A DNA stretch of 64,000 bases from Vulgatibacter incomptus_A (GCA_040391605.1 JBEBXK010000004.1:62001-126000), one strand, 5' to 3'; counted from the first letter of the stretch, positions 1-8,699 are shown. The notes: generated from the letters alone by a model not told the origin. Translations and numbers: made by a program.

Positions 1-2
1 TC

Positions 3-830
3 ACGGACGAAGAGGGCGCCATCCGCCCCGTCAACCCCGCCCACATCGCCAAGATCGAAGCCATCCGCAGCTATTGGAACGAGTACTTCTACGAGGCGAC
101 CTTCACCCGCATGCGCACCATCACCACCGTCTCCGGCCGCGACGACTACCCGCGCTGGGAGTTCACCATCGGCAAAGACGGCTGGGAGCCCATCAGCCTC
201 CAGGGCGAACCCGTCGCCATGGGCGGCGTCCTCGCCATGACCGCCGCCATCGACGGCGACGTCGGCCTCTACAACGACAAGGTCCAGATCGACACCGCCG
301 CCTACCGCAGCGCCTTCCTCAAGATGGTCCTCCCCGAGTCCGCCGCCGGCAGCACGATCGAGATCAACGTCGCCAGCCACGACGGCGATCTGAGCCAGGT
401 CGCCTACCAGCTCCAGCCCATCGCCGACGGCAAGCTCCACAACTACGTCCTCGATCTCCCCACCAGCAAGCAATGGACCGGCACCGTCGGCCAGCTCCGC
501 CTCGTCCTCGTCGGCGCCGCCAAGGGCACCACCTTCGGCATCGATCGCTTCGTCTTCTCCCCCCTGCCGGCCGCCGACGCCGACGGCGACCGCATCCCCG
601 ACGCCGACGACAACTGCCCCGACCACGCCAACCCCGATCAGCTCGACTCCGTCGGCGACGGCATCGGCGACGCCTGCCGCCCCCCACCCGCCGACCCCGG
701 CGAAGACGGCGACGACACCCCGCCCGCCAAGAAGCGCGACGACGGTGGCGGCTGCAGCGCCGCCGGCCCCCTCCCCCTCGGCGGCCTCGGCCTAGTCGTC
801 ACCGCCCTCGCCCTCCGCCGCAGGAGCTGA
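3..830 (+). CDS. Surface/secreted protein with thrombospondin type 3 repeats and MYXO-CTERM-like tail (5' partial)
   Basis: The reading frame is open at the left edge, so the N-terminus lies outside the window; 275 codons are seen. Residues about 70-190 look like a beta-rich carbohydrate-binding-like region. Residues about 192-226 carry Asp/Asn-rich calcium repeats (DADGDRIPDADDNC, then a DSVGDGIGDAC copy) typical of thrombospondin type 3 repeats. The end is a charged linker, a Gly-Gly-Cys-Ser motif, one hydrophobic helix and an Arg cluster (RRRS), which is the layout of MYXO-CTERM sorting tails. Such tails are cleaved and processed at the cell envelope in Myxococcota. The substrate of the upstream domain is unknown. 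No Met near the left edge looks like a true start. Confidence 0.8.
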   Translation, partial: TDEEGAIRPVNPAHIAKIEAIRSYWNEYFYEATFTRMRTITTVSGRDDYPRWEFTIGKDGWEPISLQGEPVAMGGVLAMTAAIDGDVGLYNDKVQIDTAAYRSAFLKMVLPESAAGSTIEINVASHDGDLSQVAYQLQPIADGKLHNYVLDLPTSKQWTGTVGQLRLVLVGAAKGTTFGIDRFVFSPLPAADADGDRIPDADDNCPDHANPDQLDSVGDGIGDACRPPPADPGEDGDDTPPAKKRDDGGGCSAAGPLPLGGLGLVVTALALRRRS

Positions 831-894
831 AAAACCCAGCCCCCCTTACAAGCGGTCGCTGGCCCCGCGCTCCGATCCATGGCCAGCTCGAGCC

Positions 895-1422
895 ATGATC
901 GATCGCCCCACCCGCATCCTCTTCGTCTGCCTCGGCAACATCTGCCGCAGCCCCCTCGCCGAGGGCGTCTTCCACCGCGACGTCGAGGCGGCGGGGCTCG
1001 CTGCGCGCTTCGAGATCGCCTCCGCCGGCACCGGCGACTGGCACGTCGGCAAGCCCCCCGACCCCCGCATGTGCGCCACCGCCCGCGACCGCCACGTCGA
1101 CATCAGCCGCCAGCGCGCCCGCCACCTCCGCCCCGCCGACCTGGCCCACTTCGATCTCATCCTCGCCATGGATCGCAGCAACCTCGCCAACATCCGCGCC
1201 CTGGCCCCCAAGAGCTCCGATCCCTCCCACGTCGTCCTCTTCCGCGCCTTCGACCCCGCCCCCGAGACCTACGAGGTCCCCGACCCCTACTACGGCGGGG
1301 CCAAGGGCTTCGCCCACGTCTTCGACATCGTCGAGCGCACCTCCCGCGCCCTCCTCGAGCACCTGCGCGCGAGCCCCGACACCCCTCCCCTCCCCATCCA
1401 TTTACCCTCCTCTCGCGCTTGA
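895..1422 (+). CDS. Low-molecular-weight protein-tyrosine phosphatase family protein
   Basis: The 175-residue protein opens with the family P-loop C-x4-C-R-S (CLGNICRSP, residues 12-20), where the first Cys is the nucleophile and Arg18 binds phosphate. A later Asp-Pro-Tyr (VPDPYYGG, near residue 128) supplies the general acid. Length and order fit the cytosolic LMW-PTP family, which removes phosphate from tyrosine or, in some members, from phosphoarginine. The start ATG follows the previous stop by 64 bp. The C-terminal 20 residues are Pro/Ser rich and outside the conserved fold. The gene stands alone; no kinase or capsule gene is adjacent, so its partner is unknown. The tRNA promoter overlaps its 3' end. 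Confidence 0.9.
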   Translation: MIDRPTRILFVCLGNICRSPLAEGVFHRDVEAAGLAARFEIASAGTGDWHVGKPPDPRMCATARDRHVDISRQRARHLRPADLAHFDLILAMDRSNLANIRALAPKSSDPSHVVLFRAFDPAPETYEVPDPYYGGAKGFAHVFDIVERTSRALLEHLRASPDTPPLPIHLPSSRA

Positions 1423-1447
1423 CTTGCTCCCTCCGGCCCTCTATTTC
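1419..1447 (+). promoter_or_regulatory. Sigma-70-like promoter of tRNA-Gly
   Basis: TTGACT at 1419-1424 and TATTTC at 1442-1447 are separated by exactly 17 bases and lie 22 bases before the tRNA 5' end. The -35 box is one base off consensus; the -10 box is weak. It overlaps the last codon and stop of the phosphatase gene. Confidence 0.5.
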
Positions 1448-1468
1448 TCCCGGCGCTCCACATCTTCT

Positions 1469-1544
1469 GCGGGAATAGCTCAGTTGGTAGAGCACCAGCT
1501 TCCCAAGCTGGGGGTCGCGGGTTCGAATCCCGTTTCCCGCTCCA
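1469..1544 (+). tRNA. tRNA-Gly (anticodon CCC)
   Basis: A complete cloverleaf of 76 nt including encoded CCA. The acceptor stem pairs GCGGGAA with TTCCCGC. The D arm is GCTC/GAGC. The anticodon stem CCAGC/GCTGG closes the loop TTCCCAA, giving anticodon CCC (reads GGG). The T arm holds GTTCGAAT. CCC anticodon plus the glycine-type acceptor supports tRNA-Gly. Confidence 0.95.
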
Positions 1545-1550
1545 AATAGA

Positions 1551-1593
1551 GGCCCGGATTCGCTGAGGTTTTCAAGGCGGTCCGGGCCTTTTT
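1551..1593 (+). terminator. Rho-independent terminator of tRNA-Gly
   Basis: An 8-bp perfect stem (GGCCCGGA at 1551-1558 with TCCGGGCC at 1581-1588) is followed directly by a run of five T. It starts 6 bases after the tRNA CCA end. Confidence 0.85.
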
Positions 1594-1691
1594 ATTTCCT
1601 CGACGAGCACGCTGCATCAAGGATGCACCGAGCGGTGTGGGCTCGTAGTCTTGCTCGAAGTGTCGGCGGTCTCGACCAGACGCTGCTTCAG

Positions 1692-1721
1692 CGCACCGCT
1701 TCGAGCGCGCGGCGAATCGCC
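1692..1721 (+). repeat. Left copy of 30-bp direct repeat flanking the Cys/Trp-repeat gene
   Basis: This 30-base stretch recurs at 3954-3983 in the same orientation with one mismatch. The two copies bracket the broken Cys/Trp-repeat gene. Similar but weaker text (around GCCGATGGAAGCC) follows at 1739-1760, matching bases after the right copy. Between the tRNA terminator (1593) and the broken gene (1905) I see no convincing gene; the open frames there lack any family signature. Confidence 0.6.
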
Positions 1722-1904
1722 TTCACTTGTGTTCGCTCGCCGATGGAAGCCGGGCTTCGGCGCGAGCACACCCTATTGCCGACCATCGGCTGGATGCCGC
1801 CGCCCGCAAGTGGTACGAAGAATTCTTACCCATAGCGCGTTTGCATTCGAAACGGGGGGGATCCATGCCCTTGCTTCCACACCGGAGCCGCGTCTCGCTC
1901 CAGA

Positions 1905-3884
1905 TTGCCGCAGCTCGCCGCCCCGTACCGCCTTCCCGCAGCCTGCGCCGCGGAAGACCGTGCCGGCTGGGATGCCGCCTCCGGCTCCTGGCGCTGCGTC
2001 GCTGGCGCACGCGCCGGCCCGGGCCTCGTCATCGAAGCCGGGCTGATCGGCGTCGCAGCAGGGGCGCGTCTGCCCACCGATTGCCGTGAAGGGGCGCTTC
2101 CGATCTGGGATGGCGCGGCCTGGAATTGTGGCGTCCCGAGCAGCGACGGCGATCTCCTGGCTGCGCTGCGCTGCACGTCGGGCCAGGTGCCGAAGCGGGT
2201 GGCGGGCAGCTAGGCCTGCGCCACCGATGAGGATACGCGCGCAGAGGGTGGAGTCGGGGTCGTCATCGAAGGGGGCGCGGCAACCCTGCCGCCCGCCTGG
2301 CGATTGCCCAGGGGCTGCGCCTCAGGGCAGCTGCCGCGGTGGTTGGGCACAGACTGGGGCTGCGGCGACGATCGCGACCGTGATGCCAACACCGACACGC
2401 TCGCGACGCTCGTCTGCACGCTCGGCGACACGGTGGGATGGGATGGCGCGGCCTGGCGCTGTACACCCGACGCCGATCGTCTCCCGATCGCCGGCAACGG
2501 GCTGGTCGCTGCCGGCCGCACGCTCTCTCTCGCTCCTTCGTTCAGCCTCCCCACTGCCTGTGCCGCCGGCCAGGTCCCGAGTTGGGCAGGCGCCGGCTGG
2601 GTATGCGCCGACGACCCGGACGGTGACTCGAATCTACTCGCCACCCTCGCCTGCGCGACCGGCGCTGTACCTCGCTGGAATGGGGTCGCCTGGGCATGTG
2701 GAACGGCGCCCCTGACCGCCGGCGAGGGGCTGGAACTCGTCGGCGGCGTCCTCGGGCTGCAGGCGGGCGACGCGCTCCCCCAGCTTTGCGCCTCGGGCCA
2801 GATCGGGGTCTGGAACGCCGGGGTATGGAGCTGCGGCGATAACGGCACGATCACCGGCGTGGTGAGCGACGAGGGGCTTCGCGGCGGGGTTGCTACCGGC
2901 ACCGCGACCGTCGAGCTCGATCTGGCGTTCACCGACGCTGCCTACGAGGCGCGGTACCGCCGCACCGTCGTCGTCTCGCCCGTGGGCACGCCCCTCGACA
3001 ACGGGGCGGCGTTGGTGACGGCCGTGAGCGCGGTGGCAGCGGCGGCGCCGTCGGCGACGACGCCCTGGCTCATTCGCCTCGAGCCGGGGCTATTCGACGT
3101 GGGGGACGCGACCCTGGCCTTTCCCGGCTGGGTCGTCGTCGAGGGAGCGGGCACCCGGCAGACCGTGATCCGGGCCAGCGGGACGACCGCGGTCGCCTTC
3201 GCCGATCCCTCCGGCGCCCCTCGCGCTCGCAATGAGCTGCGCGCGCTGCGCCTCGAGCATCCGGTGAGCACCGCTGCCTCGCCCTGGGTGGAGACCGTGC
3301 ACATCGCCGAGCGGGAGGTCAGGATCGCCGAGCTCGAGATCGAAACCAGGGGGATCGGAATCGCGACGACCGCGGTGGCGCTGCACAGCGGGAGCCTCGA
3401 GCTGGATCGGACCTTCATCGAGTGTAGGGGTGCCGGCGGGACCGGAACGGTCATCGGCCTGGACGCCATGGCGCCCGTGAGCGTCCGTGGAGGCTCGATC
3501 TCCGCCTGGGCGGGGCAGTCGGCGTACGCCGCGCGCCTTCGCCACGCTGCCACGATCGACGGAACGCGCCTGGATACCGTGAGCACCTGGCAGAGCGCGG
3601 GCCTGGTGGTGAACGACCTCGCCGGCGAGGTCGTTCACCTCCGCAACGCGCTGGTGCGCTCGACGGAGGCGCTGAAGGTGGATGCGGCGGCGACGGCGCG
3701 GGTGAGCGTGGAGCATGCGGAGCTGCTGGGCTCTTCGGCGTCGGTAGCGGCGGTGGGCGGCACGGTGGAGCTACGCTGGACGCAGACCGGCAGCCCGGTC
3801 GTCGCGACCGGGTCGGCCCAGGTGAGCTGCTTCGAGAGTCACTCCGCCCGCATCCCGCTGGACGTGGATTGCTCGTGGCTTTGA
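1905..3884 (+). pseudogene. Surface protein with Cys/Trp repeats and beta-helix domain, interrupted by a TAG stop
   Basis: One frame runs from about 1836 to 3884, broken only by TAG at 2211-2213. The first third is built of units of the form C-x2-G-x2-P-x-W-x-G-x2-W-x-C, seen seven or eight times (for example CASGQLPRWLGTDWGC and CAAGQVPSWAGAGWVC). In the broken unit the first Trp is CGG (Arg) and the second Trp is the TAG. Residues after about 2900 bp form a repetitive, Gly/Val-rich beta-helix-like domain (pectin-lyase-type fold is my inference). No signal peptide is seen in frame: an in-frame TAG at 1833 and no ATG precede the repeats, so the 5' end is also lost or shifted. The part after the stop could still be translated from 2304. 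Confidence 0.6.
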
Positions 3885-3953
3885 ACCGGAAGCGAGCGGG
3901 CCGCTGCGACGCTCTTCCGCGCTGGGAAGCACCGCAGCGTGGCGCATTTCCAA

Positions 3954-3983
3954 CGCACCGCTTCGAGCGCGCAGCGAATCGCC
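3954..3983 (+). repeat. Right copy of 30-bp direct repeat
   Basis: It matches 1692-1721 at 29 of 30 positions, same orientation, 70 bp after the stop of the Cys/Trp-repeat gene. The remaining spacer up to 4089 shows no gene. Confidence 0.6.
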
Positions 3984-4089
3984 GATGAAGGCGGGTTCGA
4001 CCACGCAGCTGCTCTCGATGCTCAGTGCGACGCGCATCCCGAACGCTTTAAATCAGGCCATCAGTTTGCGTTCTGGCTTCGCCGCAGCT

Positions 4090-4785
4090 TCAGGATGAGG
4101 GCGCCCGCGCGATGGACCTTTCGATCAACCGGAAGTCGTGGGTCACCTGCCAAGCGGCCGCATAGGAGCAGTGCGCCCGCCTTGCCGCGGCGGACGCGCT
4201 CAGCCACGGCTCCTTTTCGAGAACGGTCCACACATCCGCGCGGTATGTCGGGCCGATCCGAACGCGGTTTCGGTAGCCGGCGTGGCGTTGGACCATCATT
4301 TCAGGGGTGAGCACGTCGCTCGCGCGATCCCGAAGCGATCCACCGGGGACCCGGAGCGGCGATCCGATGAAGCGCTCGTCCTCGCCCCGGCGCTGGACCT
4401 GGAACTCGGTGCCGACCGGCAGCAAGTCCAGCCGAGGGCCGCGAAAGGCCTGAGACAACCGCGCGAACCTCCGGTCCTTCGATCGCCAACGCGCCATCGC
4501 CGACCAGTAGGCGCGGACTCGCTTCGAGTATGCCCCGAGTACCAGACGGATGAGCAGGTCTGCGTTGACCCGAGTGTGGTGTATGCCGAACCACGTCGTG
4601 AGGAGCGAGAGCACCCGGAGGTCGCCCTCCTCCATTCCATCGATCGACGCGTCGAGGAGCGTGCCTTCGATCTCGGCATCCCAAGCCGGCTCCGCGGCGA
4701 TCCCCATTCCGATTCCCGCCATCCGACGACCGAGCGGCTCGGATGTGCTCCCGTCGCTTCCGGCAGCCGTGTGGCTAAGCCCCAT
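4090..4785 (-). CDS. Conserved-type hypothetical protein with C-terminal helix-turn-helix-like segment
   Basis: A 231-residue basic protein with no recognised enzymatic motif. The central part (residues about 50-110) is a helical region rich in Leu, Arg and Trp. The last 50 residues (WLSASAAARRAHCSY..AWQV) look like a winged or plain helix-turn-helix. Ala-rich, evenly GC-rich codon use resembles neighbouring genes. The start ATG at 4785 has no clear ribosome site; an internal Met about 20 codons later is an alternative. It is divergent from the TetR gene, with a palindrome between them. DNA binding is inference only. Confidence 0.5.
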   Translation of the reverse strand: MGLSHTAAGSDGSTSEPLGRRMAGIGMGIAAEPAWDAEIEGTLLDASIDGMEEGDLRVLSLLTTWFGIHHTRVNADLLIRLVLGAYSKRVRAYWSAMARWRSKDRRFARLSQAFRGPRLDLLPVGTEFQVQRRGEDERFIGSPLRVPGGSLRDRASDVLTPEMMVQRHAGYRNRVRIGPTYRADVWTVLEKEPWLSASAAARRAHCSYAAAWQVTHDFRLIERSIARAPSS

Positions 4786-4835
4786 GTCCGACGTCGAATG
4801 CTTTGATCGTTGCGAGGGGGAGCACCTTGGCCTCC

Positions 4836-4852
4836 TATCGGATTAACCGATA
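4836..4852. promoter_or_regulatory. Palindromic operator candidate between divergent genes
   Basis: TATCGG-ATTAA-CCGATA is a perfect 6-bp inverted repeat with a 5-base AT centre, placed in the 180-bp gap between the hypothetical gene (start 4785, minus) and the TetR gene (start 4966, plus). Position and form fit a TetR-type operator. Confidence 0.4.
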
Positions 4853-4965
4853 ATATCCATTCGCTGGTCCGTCAATGCACCGAAGTCGCCCATGCATTCT
4901 TGGGGGCGTCCCGGGGCTCCAGACGCCCCTTGCCGCGACCGAACGATCGTGCTAATCCCCGTACC

Positions 4966-5559
4966 ATGCGGAAAGGCGAAGTCACCCGGCAGGCGATCCT
5001 CGACCACGCGATGCGGAGCGCGTCGACGAAGGGACTCGATGGCCTCTCGATCGGCGTGCTCGCGACCGATCTCGGCATGTCGAAGAGCGGCCTCTTCGCG
5101 CACTTCTCGTCGAAGGAAGCGCTCAAGGTCGCCGTGATCGAGCGGGCGGCGGTGCTCTTCTACGAGGCGGTGATGCTGCCGTCGCTGCGGGCCGAGCGCG
5201 GTCTGCCCCGGATCCGGGCGATCGTCTCCCATTGGATCGGTTGGGCCGAGCGGATGGGCCTGCCCGGTGGCTGCTTCTTCATGGCGGCTGCAGTCGAGCT
5301 GGACGATCAGCCGGGAGCGCCCCGCGACGCGCTGGTCCGCTCCCAGGCGGACTGGCGGGACGCGCTGTCGAAGGCGGTCGAGATCGCGGTCTCCTCGGGA
5401 GACTTCGAAGCCCACGTCGACCCCAGCCAGTTCGCGCATGACCTCTGGGCCATCGTGCTCGGCTACTACTACGCCAGCCGCTTGATGCTCGACGAGCGGG
5501 CGCGCGAGCGGGCGCTCCACGCGTTCGACGCGCTGGTGGAGCGCGCCTCGAAATCCTGA
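4966..5559 (+). CDS. TetR/AcrR family transcriptional regulator
   Basis: The 197-residue protein begins MRKGEVTRQAILDHA and has the TetR N-terminal helix-turn-helix at about residues 25-48 (LATDLGMSKSGLFAHFSSKE). The C-terminal part (residues 85-197) is an all-helical ligand and dimer domain with a GGCF motif seen in TetR_C-type members. I chose ATG 4966 because the homology starts there; the frame is open further upstream but without sense. The next gene, a hydrolase, starts 20 bp after its stop, so the two form an operon, and the regulator likely controls it in response to a small molecule. Ligand unknown. Confidence 0.9.
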   Translation: MRKGEVTRQAILDHAMRSASTKGLDGLSIGVLATDLGMSKSGLFAHFSSKEALKVAVIERAAVLFYEAVMLPSLRAERGLPRIRAIVSHWIGWAERMGLPGGCFFMAAAVELDDQPGAPRDALVRSQADWRDALSKAVEIAVSSGDFEAHVDPSQFAHDLWAIVLGYYYASRLMLDERARERALHAFDALVERASKS

Positions 5560-5579
5560 AAGACCCACGGAGAGTGACC

Positions 5580-6464
5580 ATGCAGGCACAGCCGCACCCC
5601 AATAAAAGAACGAACGTTCGGCTCTCTCATCGCGCGATCCAGATGGCCTTCCGTTCGCTCGCCCCGATGCCGTCGGTCGCGTCCCTGCTGGCGGCGCGGC
5701 TCTGGGGCACGCCGCCACGCGCCCCGATGCGTCCCGAGCAGCGGGAATGGCTGAAGGAAGCGGAACGACTAGAAGTGAACGTCGCCGGCACCATGGTCGC
5801 GGCCTACGCCTGGGGGCGCGGGCCCACCGTGCTCCTGGCGCACGGCTGGGGCGGCCACGCGGGCCAGCTCACCGGGTTCGTCGAGGGTCTGGTGGAAGCA
5901 GGAAGGCGGGTGGTCGCGTTCGACGGTCCCCGACACGGCGCGACACCCGGTGGAACCCCCTCCGTGCCCGGGTTCGCGGAGGTGGCGCACGCGATCGCTT
6001 CCCGCGAGGGCGGGGTCGACACCGTGATCGCTCACTCGTTCGGCGCGGCCGCGATGGCGTACGCGATGAACCGCGGCTTGGAAACGAGCCGCGCGATCTT
6101 CCTCGCCCCCGCGGCGACGATGTCCGGCGCAGCGGAGCGGTTCGCGACCATGGTGGCGCTGCATCCGCGGGCGCTCGAGCAGATGCGGAAGCGGTTCGAA
6201 GAACGCTTCTCGATCTCCTGGGAGCAGCTCGAGGTCGTGCCCTCGGCGCATCGCATGCGCGCACGGCTCCTGGTCATCCACGACGAAGGCGACCGCGAGA
6301 TCCCCCACGCCGAGGGCGAGGCGATCGCGGCGGCGTGGCCATCTGCGTCGCTCTTCACGACGGAGGGCCTCGGGCACCACCGGCTGCTTCGCGACCCCAC
6401 CGTGGTGCGCCGCGCGGTCGAGTTCACGGTGGGCGGTCCCGCCGAACCGCCCCTCACGAGATAG
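5580..6464 (+). CDS. Alpha/beta hydrolase fold protein
   Basis: A 294-residue cytosolic protein of the alpha/beta hydrolase superfamily. The oxyanion segment is HGWGGHAGQ (near residue 85); the nucleophile elbow is AHSFGAAAM with Ser near residue 152 (A-x-S-x-G instead of the usual G-x-S-x-G); the acid is probably Asp in GDREI; the base is His in GLGHHRLL (near residue 264). ATG 5580 is preceded by a GGAGA ribosome site; a GTG two codons earlier is possible. It sits 20 bp after the TetR gene and is likely its target. Substrate unknown: esterase or thioesterase activity on a small hydrophobic compound would fit the context. Confidence 0.85.
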   Translation: MQAQPHPNKRTNVRLSHRAIQMAFRSLAPMPSVASLLAARLWGTPPRAPMRPEQREWLKEAERLEVNVAGTMVAAYAWGRGPTVLLAHGWGGHAGQLTGFVEGLVEAGRRVVAFDGPRHGATPGGTPSVPGFAEVAHAIASREGGVDTVIAHSFGAAAMAYAMNRGLETSRAIFLAPAATMSGAAERFATMVALHPRALEQMRKRFEERFSISWEQLEVVPSAHRMRARLLVIHDEGDREIPHAEGEAIAAAWPSASLFTTEGLGHHRLLRDPTVVRRAVEFTVGGPAEPPLTR

Positions 6465-6620
6465 AGTGGCGGCGCGCGGAGCGCGGCAGCGAGACGACAC
6501 ACACTCTACTCGGCGAGTTCAAGGTCGACAGACCCTCCGGTCGAACCCATTCGCGGGCTGCCGAACGAGGGCCCGTCTATCTGGTGATAGAGTGGAGTCC
6601 CCGATGAAGGAGATGGAACG

Positions 6621-7313
6621 ATGAGACTCACGGGCCTCACACTTGTGGCAGCTTTTACCAGCGTCGGATGCCTCGACGCATTCGTAGGCTCTCGGGATCA
6701 CGACCGCGATTGTTGGGCGATGACCGTGGAGGTGCCGACCTGCGAACCGGGTGTCGAGCAGATCGAGCCCCGATTCGATCCCTTCTTGGGCTTCGACAAG
6801 CGGTACTTCAATGCGCACGTCCAGGGGGCGACGGTCGCTTCGCTATCGGGTGCGTCGATGGTCCTCGATGGGCCCTGGGACATGCCGATCACCTTCACTT
6901 GGTTCGAGCCGCTCGGAGATCTCTTCACGGTCGGCGACGAGGTCGAGCTCTCCGGGGGCCATTGGAATCTCGTGAAAGGGCCCCGCGGCTCGGTCGCCCA
7001 CGCACACCTCGGCGCCTTCTCGAGCTATTCGCCGGGCCAGGTGGGTGAGTACGGCCCCGACGTCGAGATCTTCCCCGCGTGCCGCCGCGGCCAATCCGGG
7101 CCGGTGTGGGGTGTGGCAGCGACACTGGGCGACGAGACGGTCTCCATCAGCCAGGGGGAGCGGGGCTCGGTGGCCGGATGGGAGGTCCTGCACCACGGCG
7201 CCACCTCCGCCTCGGGCTACACGGAGTCGACCGAGGAAGGCTGCGTGGTCATGGAAGGCTCCTTTCACGGGGCGGTCTCGGCCTGGACCGCGCTCCCACC
7301 ACCAGCGCCCTGA
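6621..7313 (+). CDS. Hypothetical lipoprotein
   Basis: A 230-residue protein with a short hydrophobic signal ending in a lipobox (SVGC, Cys17) and therefore an outer- or inner-membrane lipoprotein. The mature part is beta-rich, with several Trp, Gly and two or three Cys, and matches no family I know. AAGGAG lies 8 bases before the ATG. No operon partner: the DoxX gene downstream is convergent. The 156 bp before it hold no gene. Confidence 0.6.
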   Translation: MRLTGLTLVAAFTSVGCLDAFVGSRDHDRDCWAMTVEVPTCEPGVEQIEPRFDPFLGFDKRYFNAHVQGATVASLSGASMVLDGPWDMPITFTWFEPLGDLFTVGDEVELSGGHWNLVKGPRGSVAHAHLGAFSSYSPGQVGEYGPDVEIFPACRRGQSGPVWGVAATLGDETVSISQGERGSVAGWEVLHHGATSASGYTESTEEGCVVMEGSFHGAVSAWTALPPPAP

Positions 7314-7378
7314 AGGGGCCAATGCAATAGCGCCCCTCCCCCACAAAGATACCCAGACGACATCGGCTGACGCGACGT

Positions 7379-7822
7379 TCAGGCCCGTGCCCTGAATCGA
7401 AATCGCCCCCAGGCAACGAACCCGGCCAGACCGCCGAGGACGAGGTTCACAGGAACGGCCCCGGTCTCTCCGCGGCTGAGGTGGAACCCAGCGGCAAGGA
7501 GCATCACGAGCAAGAGGCTGGCTGCCGCCACGGGTGTCAGGACGGGCTTGATCCTGGTGAAGGCCGGGACGACCAGCCCGATCGCCCCGGCAAGCTCCGC
7601 GATCCCGATGAATCGAGGGAGGAGCTCGTTGCCGACGACCCAGGGCATCTGCTGGGCAAGCTCCTCGATGGGCGTGGTGGCCTTGCCGAAGCCCGCAATG
7701 GCGAAGGCGATCGCAAGGAGCACCTGAACGACCCAGAGGCCTGCGTTCAGCCCCCTGCCTGGAAGGGGGAGGGATTGGGTGGGGACGATCTCGGGATTCG
7801 AAGAAGTCATGGGCTCGCTCAT
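7379..7822 (-). CDS. DoxX-like membrane protein
   Basis: A 147-residue protein with four predicted membrane helices in the DoxX pattern: a first helix ending in AGFGKATTP, then RFIGIAELAGAIGLVVPA in the second to third helix, then two more hydrophobic spans and a basic C-terminus (RFRFRARA). The FIGxxELxGAxGL segment is the family signature. DoxX-like proteins sit in the inner membrane and are linked to redox or quinone-related roles, but no reaction is firmly known. The first 25 residues are hydrophilic; a second Met (MTSSN) could be the true start. Confidence 0.8.
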   Translation of the reverse strand: MSEPMTSSNPEIVPTQSLPLPGRGLNAGLWVVQVLLAIAFAIAGFGKATTPIEELAQQMPWVVGNELLPRFIGIAELAGAIGLVVPAFTRIKPVLTPVAAASLLLVMLLAAGFHLSRGETGAVPVNLVLGGLAGFVAWGRFRFRARA

Positions 7823-8023
7823 CTCGAAGTTCGGCCCCTATGATGCGGGTGCCTCCATCTCGTTTCAGAGCAGAGGAACTCTCGATCCAGCCCTTTCGCC
7901 AGGTGCCAGGGCTGACCGATCGAGAGGCCTCGTCGAGGACGGGGCCATCCAGGCCTCCTGGCTAAGGACGGCGCCGACATCCTTCGCCGTGAGCGGAATG
8001 ACGACGCGCCAACGCTCCGATGA

Positions 8024-8233
8024 TCAATCGTCCAGGTGAAAGAGTGACTCCACCGGCACGCCGAGCGCCCTCGCGAGCTCTAACGCGAGGACGGTGGAGG
8101 GAACGAAGCGGCCGGTCTCGACGGCGTTGACGCTCTTTCGGGTGACGCCCACGAGCGTGGCGAGCTGCTCCTGGGTGAGACCATGGCGGACGCGATGCTC
8201 GCGGAGTGAGTTGCGAAGTCGCTTCTCAGCCAT
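8024..8233 (-). CDS. Small XRE-family transcriptional regulator
   Basis: The 69-residue protein is one helix-turn-helix of the XRE/Cro type: RHGLTQEQLATLVGVTRKSVNAVETGRFVPS (shown here only as its core LTQEQLA, KSVNAVE and PS motifs), ending in a short acidic tail LFHLDD. Tiny stand-alone XRE proteins of this form are commonly encoded just after a membrane protein gene, as here: its ATG overlaps the stop of the upstream gene by 8 bp, so the two are translationally coupled. It probably binds the palindrome upstream of the operon and represses it. About 200 bp downstream to the DoxX gene hold no gene, apart from a short repeat at 7914-7950 that recurs at 9710-9750. Confidence 0.9.
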   Translation of the reverse strand: MAEKRLRNSLREHRVRHGLTQEQLATLVGVTRKSVNAVETGRFVPSTVLALELARALGVPVESLFHLDD

Positions 8234-8678
8234 TCTCCTCAGCCTTCCGAGCGCGAAGGAACGAGACCAACGCGACGGAGACGCCGATCATCACCGTGAG
8301 CCGGACGCCGAACTGGAGGGGCAGCGGGTGGAGGAGGTCGACGGCGAGCAGCATTCCAAGTGTCGCCAGCGTCACCTGGAAGGCCAGGACGAGCGCACGC
8401 AGGCGGGCGTCCTGCACCACCTCGTCTTCGAGCGCCGCGGCGACGGCGGGTCGGCGCTTCATCCGCCGCCTGAAAAACGACATGCGGATCATCGCCACGG
8501 CCCAGGTGATCGCACCGGTCAGAGAAGCGGTCTTCGCAGCGATCCACAACGCATGAAGACCTCCCGTCAACTTCAGGGAATCTGCCGCGAGATCGAAGCC
8601 CTGCCACGAGACGATGCCGATCACCAACAGCCACAGGATCTGCCTGCGGTTCTCCTCCATCACTTCGACGTCGCTCAT
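8226..8678 (-). CDS. Integral membrane protein paired with XRE regulator
   Basis: A 150-residue protein (start ATG 8678, preceded by GGGAGGA) with about four membrane spans: residues 13-32, 45-62, 95-115 and 120-138. Between the second and third spans is a basic then acidic loop (RRRMKRRPAVAAALEDEVVQDARLRAL). This layout, a small four-helix protein coupled to a tiny XRE regulator, is frequent in bacteria and resembles DUF2178-like or related families. Its function is not known. The frame stays open upstream of 8678, but that part shows no conserved features and crosses the palindrome, so I use the internal ATG. Confidence 0.75.
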   Translation of the reverse strand: MSDVEVMEENRRQILWLLVIGIVSWQGFDLAADSLKLTGGLHALWIAAKTASLTGAITWAVAMIRMSFFRRRMKRRPAVAAALEDEVVQDARLRALVLAFQVTLATLGMLLAVDLLHPLPLQFGVRLTVMIGVSVALVSFLRARKAEENG

Positions 8679-8699
8679 GCGAATCCTCCCGGAAGACGA

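Noticed and set aside
74..898. Long Arg/Pro/His-rich frame overlapping the first gene
   Set aside because: Composition (runs of RRR, HH and PP) is that of an out-of-frame reading of GC-rich coding DNA; the 3-830 frame has real calcium repeats and a sorting tail.
1469..1544. tRNA-Gly as an attachment site of an island
   Set aside because: No partial copy of the tRNA 3' end was seen downstream in the window and no integrase gene is present.
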